Shown here: in pieces, positions 25,634-34,857 of the stretch
How the letters are laid out: each line of letters begins with the position of its first letter
How positions within the stretch are numbered: the first letter of the stretch is position 1
Assembly (NCBI GenBank): GCA_963668535.1
Contig: OY764867.1
Coordinates: forward strand, 1,178,001 to 1,242,000
Source of the DNA: F22 sp963668535
Lineage (GTDB): Bacteria > Bacteroidota > Bacteroidia > Bacteroidales > Bacteroidaceae
DNA: 64,000 nt
Direction of reading: 5' to 3'
Notes under the pieces: model-generated
What the model was told of the DNA's origin: nothing
Seen by the model: the letters and a program-made list of their open reading frames with translations, nothing else
Databases searched by the model: none
Made by a program: the position numbers and the translations under genes

Positions 25634-27442
25634 CTATAAGGAGAGCATAAGTTCATCAAAATCCGCAGTTCGTCCATGACAGTTCATTAACTTAGCATAA
25701 ATACGTGTTTTACATTTAGAAACTGCTGATGGAGACTTAAAGACCAAACGACTGATTTCAGTTGGCGCAAATCCCAACTTAGTCAAGTAACAAATTTTCA
25801 ATTCAACAGTTTTCATGCTAAAACTGAATCCACTCACTGCAGCATATAAAGTCGGAAAAGCAACTTGACACCCTTCTTGAAATGCAGTCCAATCTTCTAT
25901 TGTAAGATCGGCATACTTTTGAAAAGTAATCGCATATACTATTTTTTGATAAGCAGGTGATTCTTTAAACGATTTCTCTTCCAACTGAGAACTAGTCATC
26001 TCAATTGATTTTAATCGCACAGTTAGTTCAGCCAATCTTTTACGCAATTTCGTCAACTCTATTCCACTAGACGACTCTTTATTGACCATATCATTCAATT
26101 GTCGTTTTAAATCTTCTACTTCTTGCTGTTTGTCTTGAAGTGATTGAGTACTTCTCTCATATTGTATATGTCTTAGCTTCAAACGGGCTTGCATAATCTC
26201 TAGTCGCTTGATATTTCTAAGTCTTTGTTGCTGGATTAAGCTATATAATATAAAGACTACTAAAAAAGCTACAATCACGATACTTGAGACCGTCAAAACA
26301 AATCGCTTCTCAACAACTTCTTTTTCTTTTTCACCTAAAAGAAAATCGTATTTATTACGTGTCGCACGGATATCTTCCACTTTGTGAATATCAAAAAGAG
26401 AGTCACAAAGAGCAGTGTACTGTTCGAGGGATTCTAAAGCTGCTGCAATATTTTTAGCACTTCTTCCACACTGATATTCATACCCAAACGCCATAAGACG
26501 GCCTTCTGGTACAGGTAACTTTTTCACCAATTCACAATAATACACACAAGAATCATACTTATTATCTAGATATAAACAGCGCAACTTATCACCGTAATAT
26601 GACGACTGTATTTTGGAAGATTGTGGAATAGGAATCGTATCCATAATCTGTTTGGCTTTAAATAAAGAATCATTCGACAATAAAAATCGGACATATTCTA
26701 AGTTTGTATAGTATACAGCACGTTTATTATTGTACTTATTACCTACATCAAAAGCTTTCTTAAAATAAAATGAGGCAGAATCTATCTGAGAAATAAATTC
26801 ATACATACTAGCAATCTCCCTATATGAATGACTCAAGAACTTGTAATCACCATCTTGTTTTGCATATTTTACTACTTCAAATTTCTGGGTTAAGGCAAGC
26901 CTATATAACCCCTTTTGTGCATAAATATATGACATCATCAAACACACCCTTAGACACTGCCTAGGATAAGCTTTCACTCCATCAACATCTATTGCCTTAT
27001 AAAATTCTTGTAACGCGAATTCAGTAGCCCCCATTTCTAAGTGAGCCCTCCCATCAATATAATAAGACAACGAACGTAGAAGAGGATCTGAAGATGTTGA
27101 AAAATCATCCAATATCACTCCACTTAAAGAATCATTTAGTCCTAACTTGTCTGTACGCACCTTGGCTAAAAGTAAATACAATTGGTATTCTCTAGAAACT
27201 TTATCTGAAGCTGCACCAATACTAGTCATCATGCTATCATAGACAACTGCAACATTATTTGGATTGGACAAAACCTCTTTTTTTAATGAATCTAAAGACC
27301 AACCTCCATAGACAGGCATAGTATTATGTCTAGAGGAACAAGAAAGACTCAACGCAACAAAACTAACGATTATCGCCGCCCATTTACTAAAACGATTAAT
27401 AATTATATTCATCAGATAAACTGTACTGTATTTTTTTAACAT
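25634..27442 (-). CDS. Membrane-anchored TPR regulator with C-terminal helix-turn-helix (copy 1)
   Basis: This one-component membrane regulator of about 602 residues has an N-terminal signal peptide with lipobox-like SLSC, then TPR-like helical repeats over about residues 50-350. A transmembrane helix follows (VLTVSSIVIVAFLVVFILYS, about 375-395), then a cytoplasmic coiled coil with many K, E and Q residues (about 400-490). The C-terminal HTH contains CYLTKLGFAPTEISRLVF and SAVSKCKTRIYAKL, as in LuxR-like output domains of Bacteroidota TPR regulators. It has no kinase or receiver domain, so a periplasmic signal would be relayed mechanically. It is a clear paralogue of the next gene. The ATG ten codons downstream is an alternative start. 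Confidence 0.82.
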   Translation of the reverse strand: MLKKYSTVYLMNIIINRFSKWAAIIVSFVALSLSCSSRHNTMPVYGGWSLDSLKKEVLSNPNNVAVVYDSMMTSIGAASDKVSREYQLYLLLAKVRTDKLGLNDSLSGVILDDFSTSSDPLLRSLSYYIDGRAHLEMGATEFALQEFYKAIDVDGVKAYPRQCLRVCLMMSYIYAQKGLYRLALTQKFEVVKYAKQDGDYKFLSHSYREIASMYEFISQIDSASFYFKKAFDVGNKYNNKRAVYYTNLEYVRFLLSNDSLFKAKQIMDTIPIPQSSKIQSSYYGDKLRCLYLDNKYDSCVYYCELVKKLPVPEGRLMAFGYEYQCGRSAKNIAAALESLEQYTALCDSLFDIHKVEDIRATRNKYDFLLGEKEKEVVEKRFVLTVSSIVIVAFLVVFILYSLIQQQRLRNIKRLEIMQARLKLRHIQYERSTQSLQDKQQEVEDLKRQLNDMVNKESSSGIELTKLRKRLAELTVRLKSIEMTSSQLEEKSFKESPAYQKIVYAITFQKYADLTIEDWTAFQEGCQVAFPTLYAAVSGFSFSMKTVELKICYLTKLGFAPTEISRLVFKSPSAVSKCKTRIYAKLMNCHGRTADFDELMLSL

Positions 27443-27522
27443 GCAGCATTACACAAAACCCTTACTGCTTTTATAATTTTAAATTATATATTCAATTTGA
27501 GATGTAAGAAGAAGTATAGAAA

Positions 27523-29298
27523 TTACATAGAATCAATAAGTTCATCAAAGTCAGCAGCCTTCCCTTTCTTCTTCATGAGCTTAGTATATATTCGTGCCTT
27601 ACTCGTTGAAATCGTCGAAGGAGCTTTAAAAAGTAGGCGACTAATATCCTTGGAAGACACATTAATTTTAGTCAAATAACAGACTTTGATTTCGTTGTCA
27701 TTCAGTTCCAAACTAAATTCAGCCAACGTATCAAAGAAACTACGAAATGATTTTTCACAAGCCTCTTGAAGCTGTTCCCAATCTACTGGACGAAAATCAG
27801 CATAGGCTTCCTGATTAATTACAGTGAGCAAACGCATAAAAATAGGAGATTGCCTAAAAGACTGTTCCTCCATTTTGTGACTCGCCAATTGCACCGTTTT
27901 ATAATCAACAGCCACTTCCGCCAATTGTTTTCGTAATGTAGCTAATTCAACTTGGAAAGAAGATTCTTTGGTCGTACTTTGTTCCAACTGGTAACGTAAT
28001 TCTTCCACTTCATCTTGTTTATCACGAAGCGATTCTTCCCCTTTTTCATACTGCAATAATCGGAGCTTAGCAGCGGCTTGCAATTCATCGACACGCTGTT
28101 TATTCTTCAGTTTCTGCCTTTGGATAAAGATATAAAAGCCCAAAATAATCAAAATAGCAACAGATAAAATACTCAAAGACATAAAACGCGCACGCTTACT
28201 CATGGCCTCTTTTTCTTTTTGAGCAAGCAAATAATCAAAGCGACTCTTTACTTTACGAATTTCTTCGACTTTGCTGACATTAAATATTGAGTCATTTAAA
28301 TTTGTATAAGATTCTAAGGCATCTAATGCGGCTGCCTTATCATCGACTCTTAATCCACACCGATATTTATACCCCAAAGCCGTTAGGCGACCGTAAGCGT
28401 CGTCTAAATTATTTACTAAGTCTGCATAGTATTGGCACGAATCAAACTGTTGCACTTGGAAATAATATAAAAGTTTAGTTGCATAATAAGGCACCAAATC
28501 TCTAGACTTTTTTGGTTGAGAGGTTTTATTCAGTATATCTTTTGCCTTAGAAACCGAATCATGCATTAATAAAAAACGCGCATAATCCACTCTACAACAA
28601 TTCACTCTATATAAATCTTTGTATTTAGATGCATTATCAATTGCTTTGATATAATACATAGAAGCAGAATCCGATTTATCCACAAAAGTATATGTATTGG
28701 CTATATCTTCGTAAGCTGCAGATAAGTATACACTATCTTTTGCTTGGCGTACATATTGAATTCCCTCTTTCTTTAAACCAAGCGCCAAATCATAAGCTCC
28801 CTTTTTAACATAAAAAGAAGACAACCCACTGCAGACTCTAGATGCTTGATCTGGATATTTTTCCAAACCTGGAGTGTCCTTAGCCATATAGAATTCTTTT
28901 AGCGCAGTCTCAGTGGCACCAATCTCAGCATGAATTTGTGCACTTACATAATATGCCATAGATCTTAGCTCTGGATTACCAGTATTGGCAAAGTATTTAA
29001 GCACTATTTGAGATAACGAATCGTTCTTTGGGAATTCAAAGAGTTTAACTTTTGCTAGAAGCGCGTATAATTGTATATGACGAAGTTCATCCTCTGAAAA
29101 TTGCAGAATTAGATTGGAAGAATCTTCTATTACTTGTAAAGCTTTATTGGGTCTACTATTGGCATACAGTCGAAGAGAATCAATAAAGGGCACAAAGCTT
29201 TGATGATGACTTTTTTTACTACAAGCTAAATGGGTCAACATGAGCAATAAAATCATGAAAAAAGCAATGCTTCTATATAATGGAGAGCGTTTATTCAT
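27523..29298 (-). CDS. Membrane-anchored TPR regulator with C-terminal helix-turn-helix (copy 2)
   Basis: This 591-residue paralogue of the gene downstream has the same domain order. It begins with a signal peptide with lipobox LACS, and periplasmic TPR-like repeats follow. The transmembrane helix FMSLSILSVAILIILGFYIF is at about 370-390. After a coiled coil comes the C-terminal HTH (VCYLTKINVSSKDISRLLF, STISTSKARIYTKL). Both copies end with the same ADFDEL tail. Its promoter (TATTTTTG, minus strand, 29372-29365) lies in the divergent region shared with the DUF3244-like operon. The TGCGAATT repeat there would overlap the upstream part of this promoter, so autoregulation is possible. I infer, but cannot show, that it binds that repeat. 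Confidence 0.82.
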   Translation of the reverse strand: MNKRSPLYRSIAFFMILLLMLTHLACSKKSHHQSFVPFIDSLRLYANSRPNKALQVIEDSSNLILQFSEDELRHIQLYALLAKVKLFEFPKNDSLSQIVLKYFANTGNPELRSMAYYVSAQIHAEIGATETALKEFYMAKDTPGLEKYPDQASRVCSGLSSFYVKKGAYDLALGLKKEGIQYVRQAKDSVYLSAAYEDIANTYTFVDKSDSASMYYIKAIDNASKYKDLYRVNCCRVDYARFLLMHDSVSKAKDILNKTSQPKKSRDLVPYYATKLLYYFQVQQFDSCQYYADLVNNLDDAYGRLTALGYKYRCGLRVDDKAAALDALESYTNLNDSIFNVSKVEEIRKVKSRFDYLLAQKEKEAMSKRARFMSLSILSVAILIILGFYIFIQRQKLKNKQRVDELQAAAKLRLLQYEKGEESLRDKQDEVEELRYQLEQSTTKESSFQVELATLRKQLAEVAVDYKTVQLASHKMEEQSFRQSPIFMRLLTVINQEAYADFRPVDWEQLQEACEKSFRSFFDTLAEFSLELNDNEIKVCYLTKINVSSKDISRLLFKAPSTISTSKARIYTKLMKKKGKAADFDELIDSM

Positions 29299-29364
29299 GC
29301 AACAAATGTATACAATTCACAGCAAATAGACAAATAAGAATGCTTTTTTGTTCCTTGAAATGCC

Positions 29365-29372
29365 CAAAAATA
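29365..29372 (-). promoter_or_regulatory. -7 promoter element of TPR regulator copy 2
   Basis: TATTTTTG on the minus strand lies 66 bp upstream of the start at 29298, inside a GCCC-N7-GGGC inverted repeat. The TGCGAATT repeats start 15 bp further upstream. Confidence 0.5.
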
Positions 29373-29373
29373 G

Positions 29374-29443
29374 GGCGTTTTGAAAATGCGAATTTTTTGC
29401 GAACTCATTTTTGAGGCAAAAGCTTGTGTAATTCTTATATTTG
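29374..29443 (+). promoter_or_regulatory. TGCGAATT direct-repeat operator and promoter of the DUF3244-like operon
   Basis: GGCGTTTTGAAA (29374-29385) is followed by TGCGAATTTTT (29387-29397) and TGCGAACT (29398-29405). TTTG is at 29410, and the -7 element TATATTTG is at 29436-29443. The second half-site begins 38 bp before the -7 element, as at the two other loci. Confidence 0.7.
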
Positions 29444-29493
29444 TCCTGTCTAATAGAAATAATCAGATTGTATAATGAAAAAATATTTAGAAT

Positions 29494-29931
29494 ATGAAAA
29501 CAACCAGAAATGTAATCACTAAGCTCTGTACAGTTTTTTGCTGTGCTGCATTTGCTTTACCATGCATGACTCCAGCACATGCTGAAGAAGTAAAAACAAA
29601 AAATGTAATTGTTATGACAATCCCGACTAAACGTGTGGACGTTGCAAATGACGAATGTACATTATATGTTAAACTTATAAACTTGCGTGATCTCTCTGAA
29701 TACAACGTACGTTGTCTAGACAAAGAGACTGGAGAAGAATATTTGAATATGGATCTAGCACCTCTTGACGGTGAACTTCAAATTCCATTAGCTATTCTTC
29801 CATTGGGTACTTATCAAGTCGAAATCACTAATCGCACAACAAACCTTATCATTGAGATTGAGAAGTTTGATGAAACAAGCGATATCTATTACGACCCATT
29901 TTCAACATCTAATGACGAGGTAGTAAGATGA
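29494..29931 (+). CDS. Secreted DUF3244-like protein
   Basis: This 145-residue exported protein has a signal peptide (ITKLCTVFCCAAFALPCMTP, cleavage near AHA-EE). A beta-rich domain follows, with the pattern LYVKLINLRDLSEYNVRC, then GELQIPLAILPLGTYQVEIT, which resembles the DUF3244 family of small Bacteroidota secreted beta-sandwich proteins. The function is unknown. Its stop overlaps the start of the next small membrane protein (ATGA), so the two are translated together. The promoter carries the TGCGAATT direct repeat. The gene is divergent from TPR regulator copy 2. Confidence 0.75.
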   Translation: MKTTRNVITKLCTVFCCAAFALPCMTPAHAEEVKTKNVIVMTIPTKRVDVANDECTLYVKLINLRDLSEYNVRCLDKETGEEYLNMDLAPLDGELQIPLAILPLGTYQVEITNRTTNLIIEIEKFDETSDIYYDPFSTSNDEVVR

Positions 29932-30257
29932 GAAAATATTTATTAGTTTCTGTTATCAGTGCAATTGGTATTATTCTCCTTTTAAATAGAGAGATGTATA
30001 TTACCGCGGGCATTATTCTCGTCATGACGACATGTCTAGAGGGAGTATGCATGGTGACTGATGTCAATAACTCAATAAATATCACTCAATCTAGAAGTCA
30101 TGTCATTTGGTTTGCTCTAGTTGGCGTAGCCAGCATCATGACTCTCGTTATACTATTTATGTATAAACCTGTATGGCTTATATATGCTCTAATGCTTTCC
30201 CCCATTGTTGCAACGGCATCAATGAGAGGATTGCTATTCACACATCAAGAGAACTAA
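29928..30257 (+). CDS. Small hydrophobic membrane protein
   Basis: This 109-residue protein has about four hydrophobic segments (roughly 4-20, 24-44, 58-79 and 84-104) and no recognisable domain. It is encoded in a 4-bp ATGA overlap with the DUF3244-like gene, so the two products probably act together or are needed in fixed proportion. I do not recognise the family. A hairpin terminator follows at 30284-30315. Confidence 0.75.
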   Translation: MRKYLLVSVISAIGIILLLNREMYITAGIILVMTTCLEGVCMVTDVNNSINITQSRSHVIWFALVGVASIMTLVILFMYKPVWLIYALMLSPIVATASMRGLLFTHQEN

Positions 30258-30283
30258 TCTCGAATTTAAATCATGTACGTAAA

Positions 30284-30320
30284 AATGGCCGTTCAACGTG
30301 AGTTGCGCGGCCATTATTTT
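30284..30320. terminator. Bidirectional terminator
   Basis: AATGGCCG (30284-30291) pairs with CGGCCATT (30308-30315), with an inner CAAC/GTTG stem and T-rich flank. It lies between convergent genes. Confidence 0.75.
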
Positions 30321-30341
30321 ATATATAAATATTATATCAGA

Positions 30342-31535
30342 CTATTTTGTCAATGTAGCTAATGCTTGAGAGATACGAGACATTGCCTCCACAATATTCT
30401 CATCGCTAGTGGCATAACTCATACGTATACATTCAGGAGCGCCAAAGGCATCGCCAGTAACACAGGCTACATGAGCTTCTTCAAGAAGGTATATAGCCAA
30501 ATCAGAAGCATTATTAATCTGACGATCCGCTACAGAAGTGCCGAAATACGCACTACATTTAGGGAACAAATAAAATGCTCCATTAGGCACGCTAACCTCA
30601 AATCCTGGAATTTCTTGTGCCAATCGAACAATCAACTCACGACGACGAGTAAATGCTTCAAGCATATCCTGCACAGGTTTTTGCGTACCAACATAAGCAG
30701 CCTCAGCAGCTTTTTGTGATACAGAACATGGGCCAGAAGTATATTGCCCTTGCAACTTATTACAAGCCTTAGTAATCCATTCAGGTGCTGCAATAAAGCC
30801 AATACGCCAGCCTGTCATTGCATAAGCTTTGGACACACCGTTGACAATCACAGTGCGTTCTTGCATACATGAGAACTGTGCAATACTTTCATGCTTACCC
30901 ACATAATTAATATGCTCATAAATTTCATCAGCTATAACAATCACTTTAGGATGCTTCTCTAATACAGCTGCCAACGCTGCGAGCTCTTCTTTTGTATAGA
31001 CTGCACCTGTAGGATTGGAAGGAGAGCACAAGATGAGAGCACGAGTTTTCTCAGTAATAGCTTCTTCAAGTTGCACTGGGGTCATCTTAAAACCTTGTTC
31101 AATACCAGCAGAAACTATAACAGGAGTACCTTCAGCTAGTTTAACCATTTCAGGATAACTCACCCAATATGGCGCAGGGATAATGACCTCATCACCTTGA
31201 TTTATTAAAACCATAAGGGTGTTACATACGCTTTGCTTTGCTCCGTTAGAAACTGATATTTGATCAGCAGTGTACGTCAAACCATTTTCATTCTTTAGTT
31301 TGGCTACAATAGCTTCACGAAGTGCTGGGTATCCCATAACTGGAGAATAACGTGAAAAATTATCGTCCACTGCCTTCTTTGCCGCTTCTTTGATGTGTTC
31401 TGGCGTATTGAAGTCGGGTTCTCCCACACTTAGGTTGATCACATCTACTCCTTGTGCACGGAGCTCAGCACTCTTTTGCGCCATAGCCAATGTAGCCGAT
31501 GGCGACAAGCTGTTCAATCTGTCTGAAAGTTTCAT
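30342..31535 (-). CDS. aspC: Pyridoxal-phosphate aminotransferase, probable aspartate aminotransferase
   Basis: This class I fold-type I PLP enzyme transfers amino groups, most likely between aspartate and 2-oxoglutarate. The Schiff-base lysine is in NGVSKAYAMTGWRIGF, and the substrate-binding block LCSPSNPTGAVY, the N-terminal INLSVGEPDFNTP and the C-terminal IRMSYATS (substrate carboxylate arginine) are all present. The length is about 397 residues. The start at 31535 gives MKLSDRLNSLSPSATLAMAQ, and two further ATG codons immediately upstream (31538, 31541) are possible. Exact substrate preference is not fixed by sequence in this subgroup. Confidence 0.9.
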   Translation of the reverse strand: MKLSDRLNSLSPSATLAMAQKSAELRAQGVDVINLSVGEPDFNTPEHIKEAAKKAVDDNFSRYSPVMGYPALREAIVAKLKNENGLTYTADQISVSNGAKQSVCNTLMVLINQGDEVIIPAPYWVSYPEMVKLAEGTPVIVSAGIEQGFKMTPVQLEEAITEKTRALILCSPSNPTGAVYTKEELAALAAVLEKHPKVIVIADEIYEHINYVGKHESIAQFSCMQERTVIVNGVSKAYAMTGWRIGFIAAPEWITKACNKLQGQYTSGPCSVSQKAAEAAYVGTQKPVQDMLEAFTRRRELIVRLAQEIPGFEVSVPNGAFYLFPKCSAYFGTSVADRQINNASDLAIYLLEEAHVACVTGDAFGAPECIRMSYATSDENIVEAMSRISQALATLTK

Positions 31536-31574
31536 CATCACGATTAGTTTGTTTTGAATAAATGATTATTTGTT

Positions 31575-31623
31575 TGGCCTAAAACAGACATACAAAATAA
31601 GCTTATATATCTGTTCTAGGCCA
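31575..31623. terminator. Hairpin between ribBA and the aminotransferase gene
   Basis: TGGCCTAAAACAGA (31575-31588) pairs with TCTGTTCTAGGCCA (31610-31623) with one mismatch. It lies downstream of ribBA on the minus strand and could end its transcript. Confidence 0.55.
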
Positions 31624-31660
31624 GTGGTATATAGACGCCTTTGGCTTTTATTGTCAATAA

Positions 31661-32869
31661 TTAGAAGTGAAGCGTATGCCCCATTCTTTCTTTCTTTGTG
31701 CGTAAATAGCGTTCGTTATATTGATTGGGATGGATTTCGATTGGCACATTGTCAACGACTTCAAGTCCATATGCCTCCAATCCAATACGCTTAATCGGGT
31801 TATTACTCATTAGACGCATTTTCTGCACACCAATTTCACGAAGAATTTGTGCTCCTACCCCATAATCGCGTTCATCTGGATCGAAACCTAGATGCACATT
31901 AGCATCTACTGTATCCAAACCTTCTTCTTGCAATTTATAAGCAGCGATTTTGGCCATAAGTCCAATGCCCCTACCTTCTTGGTTCATATATACAATAGCA
32001 CCTTTGCCTTCTTTTTCAACCATTTCCATCGCTTTGTGCAATTGGTCTCCACAATCACAACGAGACGATCCAAAGATATCTCCTGTTGCACAAGAAGAAT
32101 GCACACGTACTAAAACAGGTTCATCTGGTTCCCAGCTACCTTTAACTAGAGCAATATGTTCTAATCCATTAGATGTTTGCTTAAAAGGGATTAATCGGAA
32201 ATGTCCATGAGCAGTGGGCATATCAACTTCAACTCCTTTTTCCACAATAGATTCTTTTTGAAGACGATGTGCGATCAAATCCTTAATAGTAACGATTTTC
32301 AAGCCCCATTTTTTTGCGACTTCCACCAATTCAGGCATACGAGCCATAGTACCATCAGGATTGATGATCTCGATAAGTGCACCCGCAGGTTGCAATCCAG
32401 CAAGTTTAGCCAAATCTACTGCCGCTTCCGTATGTCCAGCACGACGAAGCACACCACGACTTCTAGCTCGTAAAGGATTGATATGGCCTGGACGTCCGAA
32501 ATCACTTGCTTTTGAATCTGGATTGGCCAATGCGTTGATAGTTGCTGCACGATCATGCATAGACACACCAGTTGTACAACCTTCCAATAAATCTACAGTT
32601 ATAGTAAAAGGCGTTTCATAGATAGATGTGTTTGCCTGAGCTTGCATAGGCAACTCAAGATGTTCACAAATCTCCTCTGAAATAGGTGCACAAAGTACAC
32701 CACGACCATAAGTCAACATAAAATTCACATCAGCTTCAGTCACTTTTTCAGCGGCCATAATAAAATCACCTTCGTTCTCTCTATCCTCATCGTCGACGAC
32801 GATCACCATTTTACCAGCTTTGAAGTCTTCAATGGCTTCAGGTATGGTATTGAGTTGAAATTTTTCCAT
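31661..32869 (-). CDS. ribBA: Bifunctional 3,4-dihydroxy-2-butanone 4-phosphate synthase / GTP cyclohydrolase II
   Basis: This cytosolic bifunctional enzyme starts both branches of riboflavin synthesis. Residues 1-200 form the RibB domain, with the acidic metal site VVDDEDRENEGDF and GHINPLRARSRGVLRRAGHT. The remainder is the RibA domain with zinc-binding cysteines in SSCATGDIFGSSRCDCGDQL and the RGIGL catalytic arginine region. The length of 402 residues is normal. It starts 21 bp after the LptF/G gene and is probably co-transcribed with it. No FMN riboswitch can fit in that short gap, and I see none. Confidence 0.96.
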   Translation of the reverse strand: MEKFQLNTIPEAIEDFKAGKMVIVVDDEDRENEGDFIMAAEKVTEADVNFMLTYGRGVLCAPISEEICEHLELPMQAQANTSIYETPFTITVDLLEGCTTGVSMHDRAATINALANPDSKASDFGRPGHINPLRARSRGVLRRAGHTEAAVDLAKLAGLQPAGALIEIINPDGTMARMPELVEVAKKWGLKIVTIKDLIAHRLQKESIVEKGVEVDMPTAHGHFRLIPFKQTSNGLEHIALVKGSWEPDEPVLVRVHSSCATGDIFGSSRCDCGDQLHKAMEMVEKEGKGAIVYMNQEGRGIGLMAKIAAYKLQEEGLDTVDANVHLGFDPDERDYGVGAQILREIGVQKMRLMSNNPIKRIGLEAYGLEVVDNVPIEIHPNQYNERYLRTKKERMGHTLHF

Positions 32870-32890
32870 ATCTAGCTTTTTACTTATTTT

Positions 32891-34798
32891 TTATTTGTTC
32901 AGATTATGCTCAACAATAATCTGCTCTAATTGCTCATGTGTTTTTGTAATCAATTGGATATCTTTACACAATCGTATTCTGAACAACCAAACGCGCACAT
33001 AAAAGAAAAGGCCCAAGGGGACAAAAACACCGATTAACGTATTCAGCCACTGTATAGCAAAAGGACGCGTATGGGCATGAATAGGAATCACCGGATATGC
33101 GTTCAGCTGCTTAACCACCAATGAATGACGACTATTGCTCAAATAAACAATTATATCTTCAAGTTCTGTTAGTATATCTTCCATCTTATTATCTTGTCCA
33201 GGTGAGAACCAAAGACGGAAATAGTTTGGCAACTTCAAATTATGTGGAGCTTCACGATACTCCTCAATCATTTTAGTGTGCGCATGCAATCGATCAAGTG
33301 TTTCTTGATAATCAATGTCCACAATCACCACTTCCTTCATCGCAAGATGTCGTTTAGAACGTATACCAACAAGCAATTTTAGCCAGTCAAGATACGTATC
33401 CACATTAAACATCACCGAATCATTATTGGCTTTATATGACAAGAAGATGCCAATAGGAGCCAAAATAGCACTACTCATCCAAATACCCGACCATACAATC
33501 CAGTGTCCATCACGAGCCATCTTATATCCAGAGGTATCAATAATATAATACACAATGAAAAACAGCACAGAAATGACAACAGGCATACCTAGTCCACCTT
33601 TACGAATAATCGCGCCCAATGGAGCTCCGATAAAGAAGAAGAATAAACAAGACAAAGCCAGCGTATACTTCTTATGCCATGCGGCGTTAAATCGACGAAC
33701 ACTCTTCTCACTGTCCCCAATAGTACTTCGTTTAAACTGGAAATCACTATTTTGATTGGCCACACTCGAAACGGCACGATTCAATACTTTCTGTCTTTCA
33801 AGCAAAGACATTGCACGATACACACTGTCCACATTATACTTGGATAAAGACTCTTTAGCCATAAGTACAGAATCAGTCTTCGACAATCTCAACGTAGATT
33901 TTCGATACACTCCTTGCATGGCTTGTTGATAGAATTTGCGTCCAACACTATCTTGCAACACACGCATACTATCAATATCATTCTGTAATTCGACCACATT
34001 CTTGGAGCGTTCATTTTTTTCCATGAACCCACCATCAACCATCTTCAAATCACTATTGAATGAAATGATTGAGTGTTTTTCTTTGAAACTTTCTCGACGA
34101 TAAGGCACTGTCTTATCTCGAGCAGTCTGCTGTTTCAAATTTTCAAAAAGCTCTCCATTATACAGATGTAAAAGCAAGTGACTCTTATCTGCGGTCACCT
34201 CCATACGCCCACTATCAGCAAGAATGATATGTGCATTTTCAAATCCATCACTGAAATTATAAATCATCATATCTCGCATCAACCCTGTTTTACGGTCTTT
34301 GCTTTTTACATAGATGTTATAATCACTAATTTCGGTATAAAAGACACCTTCTGGGATATCTAATTCAGGAGATTTTTGTTTAAGAGAAATGATCAATGTC
34401 CACAACTTAACCTCAGCATCGGGACCTGCCACGTTTTGAAAATAAAAAGAGACCCCGCAAATACAAGCTACAAAAATCCAAAGCGGTCTCATAATACGTA
34501 TAAGTGGCACACCCGCTGCTTTCATAGCCAACAACTCGAACTGCTCTCCTAAGTTTCCAAAAGAGATCAGTGAAGCGAGCAATACAGCCAAAGGTAAAGA
34601 AGCAGGAATAAGTGTCATGGCTGAATAGAAGAAAAACTGCGCCATCACATCAACAGACAATCCCTTACCAACAAGTTCATCTACATAGCGCCATAAAAAC
34701 TGCATCATGAAGATAAACAAGCAGATAAAAAACGTGCCTGCAAAAAGAGTCAGGAAATTCCTGAGTATAAAGAGGTCTAACTTTCTTATACGTATCAT
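32891..34798 (-). CDS. LptF/LptG family lipopolysaccharide export permease
   Basis: This inner-membrane subunit of the LPS export ABC transporter (YjgP/YjgQ family) pulls LPS from the membrane towards the periplasmic bridge. It has N-terminal transmembrane helices (FILRNFLTLFAGTFFICLFI and two more by residue 120) and a large periplasmic domain (about 120-370). Further helices follow at about 385-470, and a long C-terminal extension contains one more hydrophobic segment near 590-610. At 635 residues it is far longer than proteobacterial LptF or LptG (about 360), which is typical for Bacteroidota. Whether it is the F-like or G-like copy cannot be told. ribBA follows on the same strand. Confidence 0.9.
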   Translation of the reverse strand: MIRIRKLDLFILRNFLTLFAGTFFICLFIFMMQFLWRYVDELVGKGLSVDVMAQFFFYSAMTLIPASLPLAVLLASLISFGNLGEQFELLAMKAAGVPLIRIMRPLWIFVACICGVSFYFQNVAGPDAEVKLWTLIISLKQKSPELDIPEGVFYTEISDYNIYVKSKDRKTGLMRDMMIYNFSDGFENAHIILADSGRMEVTADKSHLLLHLYNGELFENLKQQTARDKTVPYRRESFKEKHSIISFNSDLKMVDGGFMEKNERSKNVVELQNDIDSMRVLQDSVGRKFYQQAMQGVYRKSTLRLSKTDSVLMAKESLSKYNVDSVYRAMSLLERQKVLNRAVSSVANQNSDFQFKRSTIGDSEKSVRRFNAAWHKKYTLALSCLFFFFIGAPLGAIIRKGGLGMPVVISVLFFIVYYIIDTSGYKMARDGHWIVWSGIWMSSAILAPIGIFLSYKANNDSVMFNVDTYLDWLKLLVGIRSKRHLAMKEVVIVDIDYQETLDRLHAHTKMIEEYREAPHNLKLPNYFRLWFSPGQDNKMEDILTELEDIIVYLSNSRHSLVVKQLNAYPVIPIHAHTRPFAIQWLNTLIGVFVPLGLFFYVRVWLFRIRLCKDIQLITKTHEQLEQIIVEHNLNK

Positions 34799-34857
34799 AG
34801 GTACAAAGATAGCTGAAATCCGGAAACTCTCGGCATTGTTTGAGATATTTTAGATTT

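Noticed and set aside
29487..29723. Antisense frame over the DUF3244-like gene
   Set aside because: The plus-strand gene has a signal peptide, domain, promoter and operon partner; the antisense product has none.
32870..32890. FMN riboswitch ahead of ribBA
   Set aside because: Only 21 bp separate it from the preceding gene, too short for the aptamer, and no conserved element is seen.
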